Positions 1 through 6,855 of a DNA stretch of 64,000 bases are shown here, in pieces. Below the pieces are notes generated by a model. That model was not told the origin of the DNA, made no database searches, and saw nothing but the letters and a program-made list of their open reading frames with translations. The DNA comes from a virus, in IMG/VR virus record IMGVR_UViG_3300007735_000804, positions 62,001-126,000 of that record; one strand, written 5' to 3'. How positions within the stretch are numbered: the stretch's first letter is position 1; every line of letters begins with the position of its first letter. Both the position numbers and the translations under genes were made by a program.

Positions 1-326
1 GTAAGAATCCTCAAAGCTTGTTTTGCCTTCTCATTACTATAACCATAATAACGCTTAACATAATCAAGGTCTTTGATTTTATCTTGTCGGAGCCAGGGAG
101 AAAATCTCTTCTTTTTCCTCAGACTATTTATAAAAAAGTCATACTGGAGTTTTTTTGGAAGAAAATGATATTGATTCATTTCATTCGCAAACAAAACGCA
201 ATCAAGATGACCTGATAGACAACGATTGATAATATAAGGAGCATATTCCTTCTCAAGTGAAGGGTCTTCATCAATCAAATGTTTCTTCGTTTGATTGATC
301 GAATTTAACCAGTCCTTCAATTCCAT
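1..326 (-). CDS. 62: Clamp loader small subunit gp62, partial (3' end beyond window)
   Basis: The reading frame opens at an ATG at 324-326 (protein begins MELKDWLNSINQ) and stays open to the window edge, so the C-terminus is missing. The visible 108 residues contain the block ANEMNQYHFLPKKLQYDFF followed by a basic stretch (LRKKKRFSPW) and an aromatic YVKRYYGYS segment. This matches my memory of cyanophage gp62, the partner of gp44 in loading the gp45 clamp at the replication fork. The start lies inside the 3' end of the upstream dam gene, overlapping it by 56 nt in another frame, which suggests translational coupling. The 45-44-62 order of T4 is kept, with dam and a small ORF inserted. The identification is by recall of the family, not by a search. 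Confidence 0.8.
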   Translation of the reverse strand, partial: MELKDWLNSINQTKKHLIDEDPSLEKEYAPYIINRCLSGHLDCVLFANEMNQYHFLPKKLQYDFFINSLRKKKRFSPWLRQDKIKDLDYVKRYYGYSNEKAKQALRIL

Positions 327-1143
327 AATTAAATAACAGTAGTTCTTTACGTTGTTTTTGCTCTCGCATATATTCACCAACCGAACGCATCGTATAAGTC
401 AAATCAAACTCTGCGGCATTCCAGTTTTTGAACCTATCCTTTACAAGTTGATCAGAATTATAACTTACCAACTGGTCCATATCATTAGAATCGCAGTCAG
501 AAGCAAACTTATCGTGATCAAATCCTTTGTGCATTGATCCCTTACGCCCATAGAGATTATCCTTAATGTCATAAGGAGGATCGAGATACATAAAAGCACC
601 TTTATTTCCATCCATCAGATAATCGTAGGAATAATTAGTTATACGCCAATGTGCAATTAATTCAGAATACGCAGGCAGTTTTTGGATCCCTCGCAAACTG
701 AAGTTGGCATTGGAGGCTTGTTCAGAAAATGAGGAGCTCTCTGTGAGACCACTGAAAGAACACTTATTGACAACATAAAAAGCCACAGCACGATCAAAAT
801 TTGACACGGTTTTGTCATTGATCCGTTCCTTCGATTGGAGAAAGAGTTCTTTCGCTTTGTCTGGGGTAATATTTGCCTGCTTTAAATCAACTAGTTCGCT
901 TTTCAAATCATACCCAAACATCTGAAGTTGTTGCCAAAAGTTTACAAGAGGTTCATACAAATCATTTACCCAAATATCTAGGCTGGGATATTTTTTGGTG
1001 ATATGAATCGCAACACTTCCTCCCCCAAGAAATGGTTCACGGAACTCATCATAATTGCGAAGATCTGGAAAATAAGGATCCATCTTGACGCAAGCACGGG
1101 ACTTACCGCCAGGGTAACGTAATGGGGTTTTAAGAGACTTCAT
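271..1143 (-). CDS. dam: DNA adenine N6-methyltransferase (Dam, D12 class)
   Basis: This 290-residue protein has the full D12-class layout. The AdoMet-binding PGGK motif is at residues 11-14 (LRYPGGKSRA). An FxGGGS glycine loop is near residues 38-43, and the catalytic DPPY motif is at 188-191. It would methylate the N6 of adenine, probably at GATC-like sites, in phage DNA during replication, giving protection from restriction or marking replicated DNA; the exact site cannot be read from sequence. It lies between gp44 and gp62 in the replication operon. Its start overlaps the preceding 69-residue ORF by 14 nt, and its 3' end contains the gp62 start. Confidence 0.93.
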   Translation of the reverse strand: MKSLKTPLRYPGGKSRACVKMDPYFPDLRNYDEFREPFLGGGSVAIHITKKYPSLDIWVNDLYEPLVNFWQQLQMFGYDLKSELVDLKQANITPDKAKELFLQSKERINDKTVSNFDRAVAFYVVNKCSFSGLTESSSFSEQASNANFSLRGIQKLPAYSELIAHWRITNYSYDYLMDGNKGAFMYLDPPYDIKDNLYGRKGSMHKGFDHDKFASDCDSNDMDQLVSYNSDQLVKDRFKNWNAAEFDLTYTMRSVGEYMREQKQRKELLLFNYGIEGLVKFDQSNEETFD

Positions 1144-1339
1144 AATCTGCTGGATGATACTTCAAATATTCTCTAAAGGTGAGTTTCATTTCTTTCTGCG
1201 TCATACCACAATGCTTTGCGGCAGCAGGTATAGTCATTTTTGCACGGAAAAGTGCTTCGTTTGCTTCTTTTACATTTTCAGGAGTTGTCTTCACGGGAAC
1301 TTCGTAAAGAGATGCCTTATCAATTTTGAGCAGACTCAT
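1130..1339 (-). CDS. Small helix-turn-helix-like protein, unknown function
   Basis: A 69-residue ORF starts at an ATGA overlap with the gp44 stop (4 nt) and overlaps dam by 14 nt, so it is tightly coupled in the clamp-loader operon. The C-terminal half (ipAAAkhCGMTQkEMkltF) reads like a compact helix-turn-helix of the sort found in small DNA-binding or homing-associated modules. The rest is charged, with no membrane segment. It occupies the place where gp62 follows gp44 in T4, but gp62 is clearly further downstream, so this is a separate gene. A regulatory or DNA-binding role is inference only. Confidence 0.7.
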   Translation of the reverse strand: MSLLKIDKASLYEVPVKTTPENVKEANEALFRAKMTIPAAAKHCGMTQKEMKLTFREYLKYHPADYEVS

Positions 1340-2286
1340 TTAAACTCACACTCCACCATAATCTCAGTCAGACAGGCAAGCATATTTATTTCTTGATCTG
1401 CTACGAACGCACTCTGATACTGATACTTAGCAAGAACAAGCACAGCAGCAGGAATACTATTGTTTTCAAGGGTGCTATAAAGAGCATCGTAAATACGGCG
1501 CAACAATAAAGTAATATCATTGTCCATATTAGCCACCACCCACTTCCGAACTTCAGGGAAGTTCTTTTCTTTAAGGTTTTGAAGAAGATCATTTACAGCA
1601 ACATCGGAGAAAGTAGCAAGAATTCCAGAATCAATTTGCCCACTTACGGAGTATCGTTGGCACTCATTGAGAACTCGCCTGAAATCGGGAAAATGTTTTG
1701 ATACCAATTCAATAAGAACTTTTTGATCATATGCAATTTTTTCATTATCTAGGATAGTTTGCAACCGTTTAAAAAAAGAACTTGCTAGTTGTGCCTTTTC
1801 TTTACCCTTTAAACTAAAATCAACAACTGCACAACGAGAATGTAATGGTTCAATTATTTTATTTTTATAATTACACGTAAAAATAAACCTACAATTGTTA
1901 TAAAACGTTTCAATATTTGCTCTTAGCAAAAGTTGAACATCATTACCTGTGTTGTCTGCCTCATCTATGATAATGATTTTATGTTTAGAGTCTGCGGTTA
2001 ATGAAACCGTTGATGCAAAGTTTTTTGCTTGATTTCTTACTGTATCAAGAAATCGACCTTCATCGGACCCATTGATTACATAATAATCTGCACCTAATTC
2101 ATTACAAAGTGCCTTTGCAATTGTAGTTTTACCAATACCAGGAGGTCCAGCAAGAAGGAGATTGGGAATCTCTCCTTTACTAACAAAATCATTAAAAGTT
2201 TTTTTAGTATCGTCTGGAAGAATACATTCGTCAATAGTTTGAGGTCTGTATTTTTCCACGAACAAGAATGAATTGTTGCTATTCAT
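1336..2286 (-). CDS. 44: Sliding clamp loader large subunit gp44
   Basis: This is a 316-residue AAA+ ATPase, close to T4 gp44 in length. Visible motifs are Walker A GPPGIGKT at residues 47-54, Walker B IIIIDEAD with D108/E109, a sensor-type TCN near 137-139, and the SRC arginine-finger motif at 150-152 typical of clamp loaders. With gp62 it hydrolyses ATP to open gp45 and place it at primer-template junctions. It is followed by the 69-residue ORF in an ATGA overlap. The GIY-YIG endonuclease gene sits directly upstream, so gp44 is probably also read from promoters beyond that insertion. Confidence 0.96.
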   Translation of the reverse strand: MNSNNSFLFVEKYRPQTIDECILPDDTKKTFNDFVSKGEIPNLLLAGPPGIGKTTIAKALCNELGADYYVINGSDEGRFLDTVRNQAKNFASTVSLTADSKHKIIIIDEADNTGNDVQLLLRANIETFYNNCRFIFTCNYKNKIIEPLHSRCAVVDFSLKGKEKAQLASSFFKRLQTILDNEKIAYDQKVLIELVSKHFPDFRRVLNECQRYSVSGQIDSGILATFSDVAVNDLLQNLKEKNFPEVRKWVVANMDNDITLLLRRIYDALYSTLENNSIPAAVLVLAKYQYQSAFVADQEINMLACLTEIMVECEFK

Positions 2287-2301
2287 ATCAAAATAAAAAG
2301 T

Positions 2302-2835
2302 TCAAAGGTAATAATAATTTGAGAATGATTTACTTCTCATTCTCCAACTCACAGTATCTTTGTGGATACCAAGCATTCTAGCACATTCTTTTACAGATTC
2401 ATAAGTCACACCATCAACTGAACACTTTTTGCTCATAGATTTTGAAAGATTTTTTTTATGTTTGTCGGTAAGAGAAATTCCTTTATTTGGATGAGTATTA
2501 TTTTTCCAATATTTTTTTTGAGACTTACGCATTTTCTCAATGGAATCTTTCGTGTGTTTTGCTCCCCATAATGAATTTAAGGAAGGATTTAACCACTCAC
2601 AATATTGTTGTTCTACTGATTTAATTTCTTCATCTTCGTGAATCCACTTAACTACTTCAATAGTAAAATTATGGTATCCATACTTTAAAAAATTTTTATA
2701 AAGTTTGGGACAATCCATCTTATTAGAAGCACACATCGTTATATGTTTAGCAAACCTAAGCATATAATTTTTTTCAGTAGAACCTATGTAGTTTTCTCCT
2801 GTTATTTTATTTCTTATTTGATAAATGCAACTCAT
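2302..2835 (-). CDS. GIY-YIG homing-type endonuclease (Seg-like)
   Basis: The 177-residue protein begins CIYQIRNKITGENYIGS, the GIY-YIG nuclease core (Y5, Y16-I17-G18), with a conserved arginine at R27 (MLRFAKH). The middle (NTHPNKGISLTDKHKKNLS) looks like the NUMOD3 DNA-binding repeat. The end (DGVTYESVKECARMLGIHKDTVSWRM) looks like a NUMOD1 helix-turn-helix. This is the architecture of free-standing phage homing endonucleases such as T4 Seg proteins. It is inserted between gp44 and a conserved unknown gene with no sign of an intron. It has its own late promoter and a hairpin over the start codon (see 2829-2883). Confidence 0.93.
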   Translation of the reverse strand: MSCIYQIRNKITGENYIGSTEKNYMLRFAKHITMCASNKMDCPKLYKNFLKYGYHNFTIEVVKWIHEDEEIKSVEQQYCEWLNPSLNSLWGAKHTKDSIEKMRKSQKKYWKNNTHPNKGISLTDKHKKNLSKSMSKKCSVDGVTYESVKECARMLGIHKDTVSWRMRSKSFSNYYYL

Positions 2836-2883
2836 TTACTAAACCTCGTAGTATAATACTATTTAGCAAATGAGTTATTTATA
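2829..2883 (-). promoter_or_regulatory. Late promoter plus start-codon hairpin of the GIY-YIG gene
   Basis: On the minus strand TATAAATA (2876-2883) overlaps the upstream stop codon. It is followed by a 15-bp inverted repeat, 5' arm 2862-2876 and 3' arm 2829-2843, perfect except for one G-U pair. The 18-nt loop holds the GAGG ribosome binding site, and the 3' arm contains the ATG at 2833-2835. A second late-like box CTAAATAGTA (2857-2866) lies across the 5' arm and loop. Read-through RNA would fold and hide the start, whereas RNA begun at the late promoter(s) would lack some or all of the 5' arm. Confidence 0.75.
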
Positions 2884-3391
2884 CCCATTCTGGTCGTCTT
2901 TCGGGCATACGAAGGTAGTTGTCCTTCACCCAAGGTTTTGAAGCAATATACCTTTTATAAGCAGTAAAGGTATCAATGCTATCGTCAAATTTCCACTTTT
3001 CAGGCATTGCCCTAGCGAATGGAGTCACTTCAGTTATCTTTCCTTTGGGGAAAAGATAATAGGCATCTACAAGAGTCTTGTAGCAAGAGTGAGTCTTATT
3101 ATAGCGTAAAGCATACTCATCACATAAGTTCATCCCCCACTTAATTAACCAATAGGCATTGTGGATACTATCCATTGCCCATTTGGTACAAGGATGATTA
3201 CGAAACGCACCCTTTTCAGTTCTGTAGGGAGTACCATCAGTTTTAGGAAGAGTGCCGTAGTTATGACCCCATTTTTCAGATGCCACAATGGAAAGCATTT
3301 GGCAGCATTCCAGGGGCATCTTGACAATGTGTTTGTCGGGCAGGCATACAGCACTTTCAGCGGGCCAAGGTGAGGTTACAAAGATGTTCAT
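2879..3391 (-). CDS. Conserved phage protein of unknown function (170 aa)
   Basis: The natural ATG is at 3389-3391, giving MNIFVTSPWPAESA; its last base is shared with the TAA of the upstream ORF (TAATG junction). The protein contains LPDKHIVKMPLECCQML early on, conserved tryptophans (KWAMDSIHNAYWLIKWG) and a C-terminal RRPEW. I recognise this as a family common in marine and freshwater phages that starts with a DKHxVKMxLExxQ motif, but I do not know a proven function. The conserved D, H, K and E residues would fit an enzyme. It lies in the replication operon between the gp45 neighbours and the inserted GIY-YIG gene. Confidence 0.85.
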   Translation of the reverse strand: MNIFVTSPWPAESAVCLPDKHIVKMPLECCQMLSIVASEKWGHNYGTLPKTDGTPYRTEKGAFRNHPCTKWAMDSIHNAYWLIKWGMNLCDEYALRYNKTHSCYKTLVDAYYLFPKGKITEVTPFARAMPEKWKFDDSIDTFTAYKRYIASKPWVKDNYLRMPERRPEWV

Positions 3392-3813
3392 TAAAAACAA
3401 TACTTCTGAAGTACATACTTAACTTTGTCTGGTTTATCTTCCATCCAATAAGCTTCGTGCTCTATTTTAACAGAAGAAGTAGATGCACTTACAGAATTTT
3501 TAACATCTTGAAGTTTATTTGCTGGAAGGTTCATATCTTTTAGAGGAATACCAAAAGGTTTATAACCATTACACATATGAGCTACGTGTGTAGCTTCGTG
3601 ATATACGGTTTCATTGGTATAATACTTTGGTTCATATCCACTCCTCTTAATATTTTTAGTGCATATTACAAATTTTTTTCCAAAATCTGCATAACCAAAA
3701 ATATCTTTATTACTCCTACAATACCCAACATTTTCTTGAACAGAATATTTTGCTTTATAAACTTGATTTAAAATGTCTTGGGCTTGAGGAGTAAGATAAA
3801 GAAGAAATTCCAT
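3391..3813 (-). CDS. Small putative zinc metallopeptidase-like protein
   Basis: The 140-residue protein starts at ATG 3811-3813, overlapping the gp45 stop (TGATG). It contains VYHEATHVAH, a HExxH zinc-binding motif at about residues 72-76. A downstream KIEHEAYWMED could supply a third ligand (E or H near 118-120). The fold resembles minimal gluzincin-like domains, but the sequence is otherwise unfamiliar. There is no signal peptide or membrane segment, so it would act in the cytoplasm. Its coupling to the sliding clamp gene is notable. Proteolytic activity is inference from the motif alone; it could be an inactive metal-binding protein. Confidence 0.8.
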   Translation of the reverse strand: MEFLLYLTPQAQDILNQVYKAKYSVQENVGYCRSNKDIFGYADFGKKFVICTKNIKRSGYEPKYYTNETVYHEATHVAHMCNGYKPFGIPLKDMNLPANKLQDVKNSVSASTSSVKIEHEAYWMEDKPDKVKYVLQKYCF

Positions 3814-4499
3814 CAACCAAAAGTGGAATCGGGTTCCAGAGCAATATAATACTTCAGGTTATACTTGGTATTCGTGAATTGTGACAGAAGTTTAGAAGAT
3901 ACCACCACATCATAAGCACCAGGAATAATCTTGATATTTTCTACCTTGAAGTTAAAAATGAATTCAGCATCGGTCTCACCAACCACAATGGCATATTCGT
4001 TAGAAGTATCATTCTTCTTATCACGAACCACCAGTTTGATTACACCATTCTCACCAACCGCAGACAGGTCAGGCAGTTGATACACTGCTGCTGCCTTTAC
4101 CAGTTTCTCCAGAGAGGTACTATCCAGTTGGAAGCAAACATCTGCTGAAGGCAGTTGAATTGCCTTATCAGGAGGAGAAATAATGACGTTAGGGTCAGCA
4201 TAGAAATACTTTACCCGACGCTTACCTTCCTTGATGCTCAAATAAGATTCTTCAGTAAAGTCAAGATCAGGATCCTGATGAAGTCCCAGACCATTCAGAA
4301 ACTGGTTCAAGTCGTAGATAGCAAAGTCACGAGGAAACTCTTCGGTGATGTCTGCTTCCGCAAGAATATTCTTTGCCACAGAAATGGTACGAAGTTGAGT
4401 ACCCTGTTTCACAAGAATTGAGTTGTTGATACCTGCAAAGTTCTTGAGAAGGGCAAGGGTGTTATCAGAGAGTTTCATAGTTTTGTTTTGAATTTTCAT
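3813..4499 (-). CDS. 45: DNA polymerase sliding clamp gp45
   Basis: The block MKLSDNTLALLKNFAGIN aligns by eye with T4 gp45 (MKLSKDTTALLKNFATIN). Further conserved parts are FAIYDLNQFL, YFYADPNVI and the C-terminal ALEPDST. The trimeric ring tethers the polymerase and, in T4, also activates late transcription with gp55 and gp33. An in-frame ATG at 4497-4499 lies 2 nt after the upstream stop, and the T4-like start MKLS is at 4476-4478. Neither has an obvious Shine-Dalgarno, so the start is uncertain by seven codons. The next gene overlaps its stop. Confidence 0.93.
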   Translation of the reverse strand: MKIQNKTMKLSDNTLALLKNFAGINNSILVKQGTQLRTISVAKNILAEADITEEFPRDFAIYDLNQFLNGLGLHQDPDLDFTEESYLSIKEGKRRVKYFYADPNVIISPPDKAIQLPSADVCFQLDSTSLEKLVKAAAVYQLPDLSAVGENGVIKLVVRDKKNDTSNEYAIVVGETDAEFIFNFKVENIKIIPGAYDVVVSSKLLSQFTNTKYNLKYYIALEPDSTFG

Positions 4500-4501
4500 A
4501 A

Positions 4502-4864
4502 TCAACGGAATTCAGTCAGACCATTATCTTTACGGGAATAGTGCCCGTCGAAGTGGAGCAGAAGCATAGCATAGTGAATGACTTTGAGGAGATCACGTTT
4601 ATTGCGTCCATCTTTATCACCATAGCGGCTACCATACTTCAAGATGTTTGCCTGACAGAAATGTGCTGCCAGATCTTTTGCTGCCATCAAATCAATCGTT
4701 TGAATATCGTCTTGATTGTGACCACAGTAGTGACTATTATAAGTTCCAGTCACATAGTCCTGAATATCTTTCAGGATTTTATCTTCGTTGTATTTCCAAA
4801 GATTGTTTTTGGTTTCGCTCATATCAATAGTAAAGGTTGGTTCAATCATAAAGGGAAGGCACAT
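4502..4864 (-). CDS. DUF3310-type protein (nucleotide-kinase-like annotation)
   Basis: The conserved core is IDLMAAKDLAAHFCQANILKYGSRYGDKDGRNKRDLLKVIHYA, seen as separate blocks HYCGHN, AHFCQANILKY and GRNKRDLLKVIHYA. This matches the DUF3310 family, widespread in tailed phages and often called a nucleotide kinase without proof. I use ATG 4862-4864 because GGGGAAGG lies 5 nt upstream. However, this ATG is in the loop of a hairpin (4853-4876), and the ATGs at 4849 or 4822 (MSETKNN) are possible true starts. The gene lies between cobS and gp45. Confidence 0.82.
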   Translation of the reverse strand: MCLPFMIEPTFTIDMSETKNNLWKYNEDKILKDIQDYVTGTYNSHYCGHNQDDIQTIDLMAAKDLAAHFCQANILKYGSRYGDKDGRNKRDLLKVIHYAMLLLHFDGHYSRKDNGLTEFR

Positions 4865-4877
4865 TTTTACCTTCCCC
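4849..4877 (-). terminator. Hairpin after cobS, possible attenuator
   Basis: On the minus strand GGGAAGG (4853-4859 as complement) pairs with CCTTCCC across a 10-nt loop, followed by TTTAT. It directly follows the cobS stop (4885-4887). The T-run is short, so it may only partly terminate, letting some transcription reach gp45. Confidence 0.5.
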
Positions 4878-4884
4878 AATTATA

Positions 4885-5997
4885 TCAGAAAGGTGCTTCG
4901 TGGTCAACTTGCTGCGTAGGAAGTTCAAAATTAACATCAATTTTATCGTAGAGTTCCAAGAAAGATTGCTTGGTCTCATCATCAAAACGATTGACGCAAA
5001 CCTGAATTGCCTTTGCCTTGTCGTTAAAAATACTGTAAGCACGAATGATATGAACCAGACGGCGGGTGCTGATGATTTCCTCAATACCACCATCATAGAA
5101 CGTTTTACGGATCACGTCCGCCCAATCAACCAACCGTTTACAGAAATCACGATCTTCCACTCCAAGGTCCAGAGCAATGCCTTCCAGAATCTTCTGCTCG
5201 GTCGCAGGGGCAGGATAGGACTGCTCAAAGGTCACAGGGAATCGTTCCAAGAAAGCTTCGTTGAGCACATTGGTGCCGATGAATCGACCATCATCAGAAC
5301 CCTTACCTTTGGTGTTGGCGGTTGCGATGACGTTAAAACCAGCAGCAGGTTTCACAAAACGACCAATCTTCTTCAGGAACACACCTTTACCTTCCAGAAT
5401 AGACTGAAGGCACAGGATCTTGTTAGAAGCAAGGTCAATCTCATCCAATAGCAGCACGGCACCACGCTCAAGTGCTTCCACCACAGGACCATTATGCCAG
5501 ACGGTTTCACCATTCACCAGACGGAATCCACCGATCAGGTCATCTTCATCAGTCTCAATCGTAATGTTCACACGAATCAGTTCACGCTTGAGTTGGGCAC
5601 ACGCTTGTTCCACCGAGAACGTTTTACCATTACCCGACAGACCCGTAATGAACGCAGGGTAAAAGATACGGGACTGAATAATCTTTTTAAGATCACCAAA
5701 GTTACCAAACTTGACGAAGGTATCATCTTTATCAGGAATAAGGTTTTGTTCGATAGTAGGAAGAGCAGCAGGTGCTTGATAAGAACGCTCAATCTCTTCA
5801 ACTCGATCTTGAGTCACTTCTAGATTCCAACGACCACGAGCAGTCTTGTATTGCTCAAGACGACGAGAAACAGTCTGATAGTTCAAACCACGAGAAGCAC
5901 AAAAACCTTTGAGATCTCCAGAGGTAATTTCAGAACCGTAGAGTTCTTGAATAGAAGCAATCAGTTGTTCGTCTTTCAAAGCAAGTTTGCGAGGCAT
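4885..5997 (-). CDS. cobS: CobS-like MoxR-family AAA+ ATPase
   Basis: This 370-residue ATPase has an N-terminal helix-turn-helix-like part (GSEITSGDLKGFCASRGLNY, about residues 21-50). Walker A GLSGNGKT is at 119-126, Walker B VLLLDEID with D184/E185, then a sensor ATANTKGKG and an arginine-finger region ISTRRLVH. Cyanophage genomes usually carry this gene as cobS, after the cobaltochelatase ATPase subunit. No CobN-type chelatase gene is in the window, so a role in cobalamin synthesis in the host is only one option. A MoxR-type chaperone role with the nearby VWA protein (6853-9000) is the alternative. It has its own TATAAT-box promoter behind a terminator. Confidence 0.9.
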   Translation of the reverse strand: MPRKLALKDEQLIASIQELYGSEITSGDLKGFCASRGLNYQTVSRRLEQYKTARGRWNLEVTQDRVEEIERSYQAPAALPTIEQNLIPDKDDTFVKFGNFGDLKKIIQSRIFYPAFITGLSGNGKTFSVEQACAQLKRELIRVNITIETDEDDLIGGFRLVNGETVWHNGPVVEALERGAVLLLDEIDLASNKILCLQSILEGKGVFLKKIGRFVKPAAGFNVIATANTKGKGSDDGRFIGTNVLNEAFLERFPVTFEQSYPAPATEQKILEGIALDLGVEDRDFCKRLVDWADVIRKTFYDGGIEEIISTRRLVHIIRAYSIFNDKAKAIQVCVNRFDDETKQSFLELYDKIDVNFELPTQQVDHEAPF

Positions 5998-6029
5998 GAT
6001 GTAGTTAGGTGATTTGTTTCAACAGACAT

Positions 6030-6035
6030 ATTATA
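6030..6035 (-). promoter_or_regulatory. TATAAT -10 box upstream of cobS
   Basis: A perfect TATAAT lies 33 nt upstream of the cobS ATG, directly after a terminator. At 17-nt spacing the -35 would be CTTGGT, not TTGACA, so it resembles a middle-type or activator-dependent promoter. Confidence 0.55.
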
Positions 6036-6040
6036 CACAC

Positions 6041-6064
6041 AAAAAGGGGGCAACCAAGTGCCCC
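6041..6064 (-). terminator. Rho-independent terminator upstream of cobS
   Basis: On the minus strand GGGGCA pairs with TGCCCC over a 6-nt loop and is followed by CTTTTTG. It would end transcripts coming from the 6095-6825 genes. Confidence 0.85.
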
Positions 6065-6087
6065 ATGTGACAGTTTGAAAATTGGTC
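6065..6087 (+). repeat. Terminator-associated 23-nt repeat, copy 1
   Basis: The 23-nt element reads ATGTGaCAGTTTG then aaaAtTGGTC on the plus strand. It matches 9056-9078 at 19 of 23 positions. Both copies sit on the upstream (transcript 5') side of a terminator on the minus strand, next to a gene end. Confidence 0.6.
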
Positions 6088-6094
6088 ACCAAAG

Positions 6095-6244
6095 TTACTT
6101 AAGTTCGTAGTCTGGATACTTTTTCCTAACCTTGTCTCTAAAACGTGCGTTAAATGAAGGTGGATTTAATTCTCTTTTTTGAGAAATAATTTTATTGCTA
6201 TGGTCAATAACCAAAAGTTTATCCATGTCATCAGTTTTTTTCAT
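6095..6244 (-). CDS. Small hydrophilic ORF, 49 aa, unknown
   Basis: An ATG at 6242-6244 opens a 49-residue ORF ending at TAA 6095-6097. It begins 8 nt after the upstream gene's stop and ends about 30 nt before a good terminator, exactly where a gene is expected. The sequence begins MKKTDDMDKLLVIDHSNK and ends KYPDYELK, soluble and basic near the end. No clear ribosome binding site is visible and I do not recognise a family, so it could be a chance ORF in a 3' untranslated region. Confidence 0.45.
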   Translation of the reverse strand: MKKTDDMDKLLVIDHSNKIISQKRELNPPSFNARFRDKVRKKYPDYELK

Positions 6245-6252
6245 TTGATTTT

Positions 6253-6825
6253 TTACTTGAATTGAAGTTTCTTTTTACCAACTTTAGTAGCACCTTCACC
6301 AGGTTTTAAGGGCGAGTTTGCATCTCTAGTTGAAAGAGTCCCCTGATCATATTTTTTCCCCAACTTAGGATCTGCGTCAGGTCTTCTAGAGGTCCCTAAC
6401 CAAGAAGCTCTAGATTTTGATCCGGGTTTTTGTTTAATAAGAACGGAATCTTGGTCTGTATTTTCAGAACCAGGTCTTTGATTTCTCTTGTGTTTAAGAC
6501 CTCCTTCTTGTCCAAGTTTTATTACTGTCTTCTTAAATCTTTTTTTACCCATTTTACCAGATTGAAGAAAACGACCAGGTTCCGTTACTTCACCATGCCC
6601 CGTTTCATGGTAAGCACCTGTCACTTTTGTTGGTCCAGGAAGTCCAGCACCACGAATATTCTTATCAAGTTGTTTAGATCTTCTTCGATTTTCGTTATTA
6701 GATAAATTTCCTCTAGCAGCAGATACAATGGCAGTTCCCCCCTTCTTTACTTGGGATACTACTCTACTCAAGGATTTTTCCTGAATATTGCAACATTCCA
6801 CCATAAATTCTCGAAAGGTCTTCAT
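6253..6825 (-). CDS. Basic late protein with MKTFREF N-terminus, likely virion or prohead associated
   Basis: The 190-residue protein is very basic and rich in G, K, R and S, with low-complexity stretches (KPGSKSRASWLG, RRPDADPKLGKKYDQ). Its start MKTFREFMVE resembles the MKxFxxF/IxE start common on cyanophage structural and scaffold-related proteins; 29231-29545 begins similarly with MKSFKQFISES. It has a late-type promoter box that shares a long motif with the 9079-9879 gene. No catalytic motif is visible. A role in the capsid or as a packaged internal protein is inference from composition and promoter class. Confidence 0.75.
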   Translation of the reverse strand: MKTFREFMVECCNIQEKSLSRVVSQVKKGGTAIVSAARGNLSNNENRRRSKQLDKNIRGAGLPGPTKVTGAYHETGHGEVTEPGRFLQSGKMGKKRFKKTVIKLGQEGGLKHKRNQRPGSENTDQDSVLIKQKPGSKSRASWLGTSRRPDADPKLGKKYDQGTLSTRDANSPLKPGEGATKVGKKKLQFK

Positions 6826-6846
6826 TTTTTATAAACACTTTTTAGG

Positions 6847-6855
6847 TATTTATTA
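6847..6855 (-). promoter_or_regulatory. Late-type promoter of the 6253-6825 gene
   Basis: The minus strand reads TAATAAATA, overlapping the stop of the CobT-like gene. It is followed by C-CTAAAAAGT-G-TTTA before the ATG, a block shared with the promoter at 9900-9907. Confidence 0.6.

Noticed and set aside
4900-5451. Plus-strand 183-codon ORF opposite cobS
   Set aside because: It is a shadow of the CobS reading frame; no promoter, RBS or recognisable motif.
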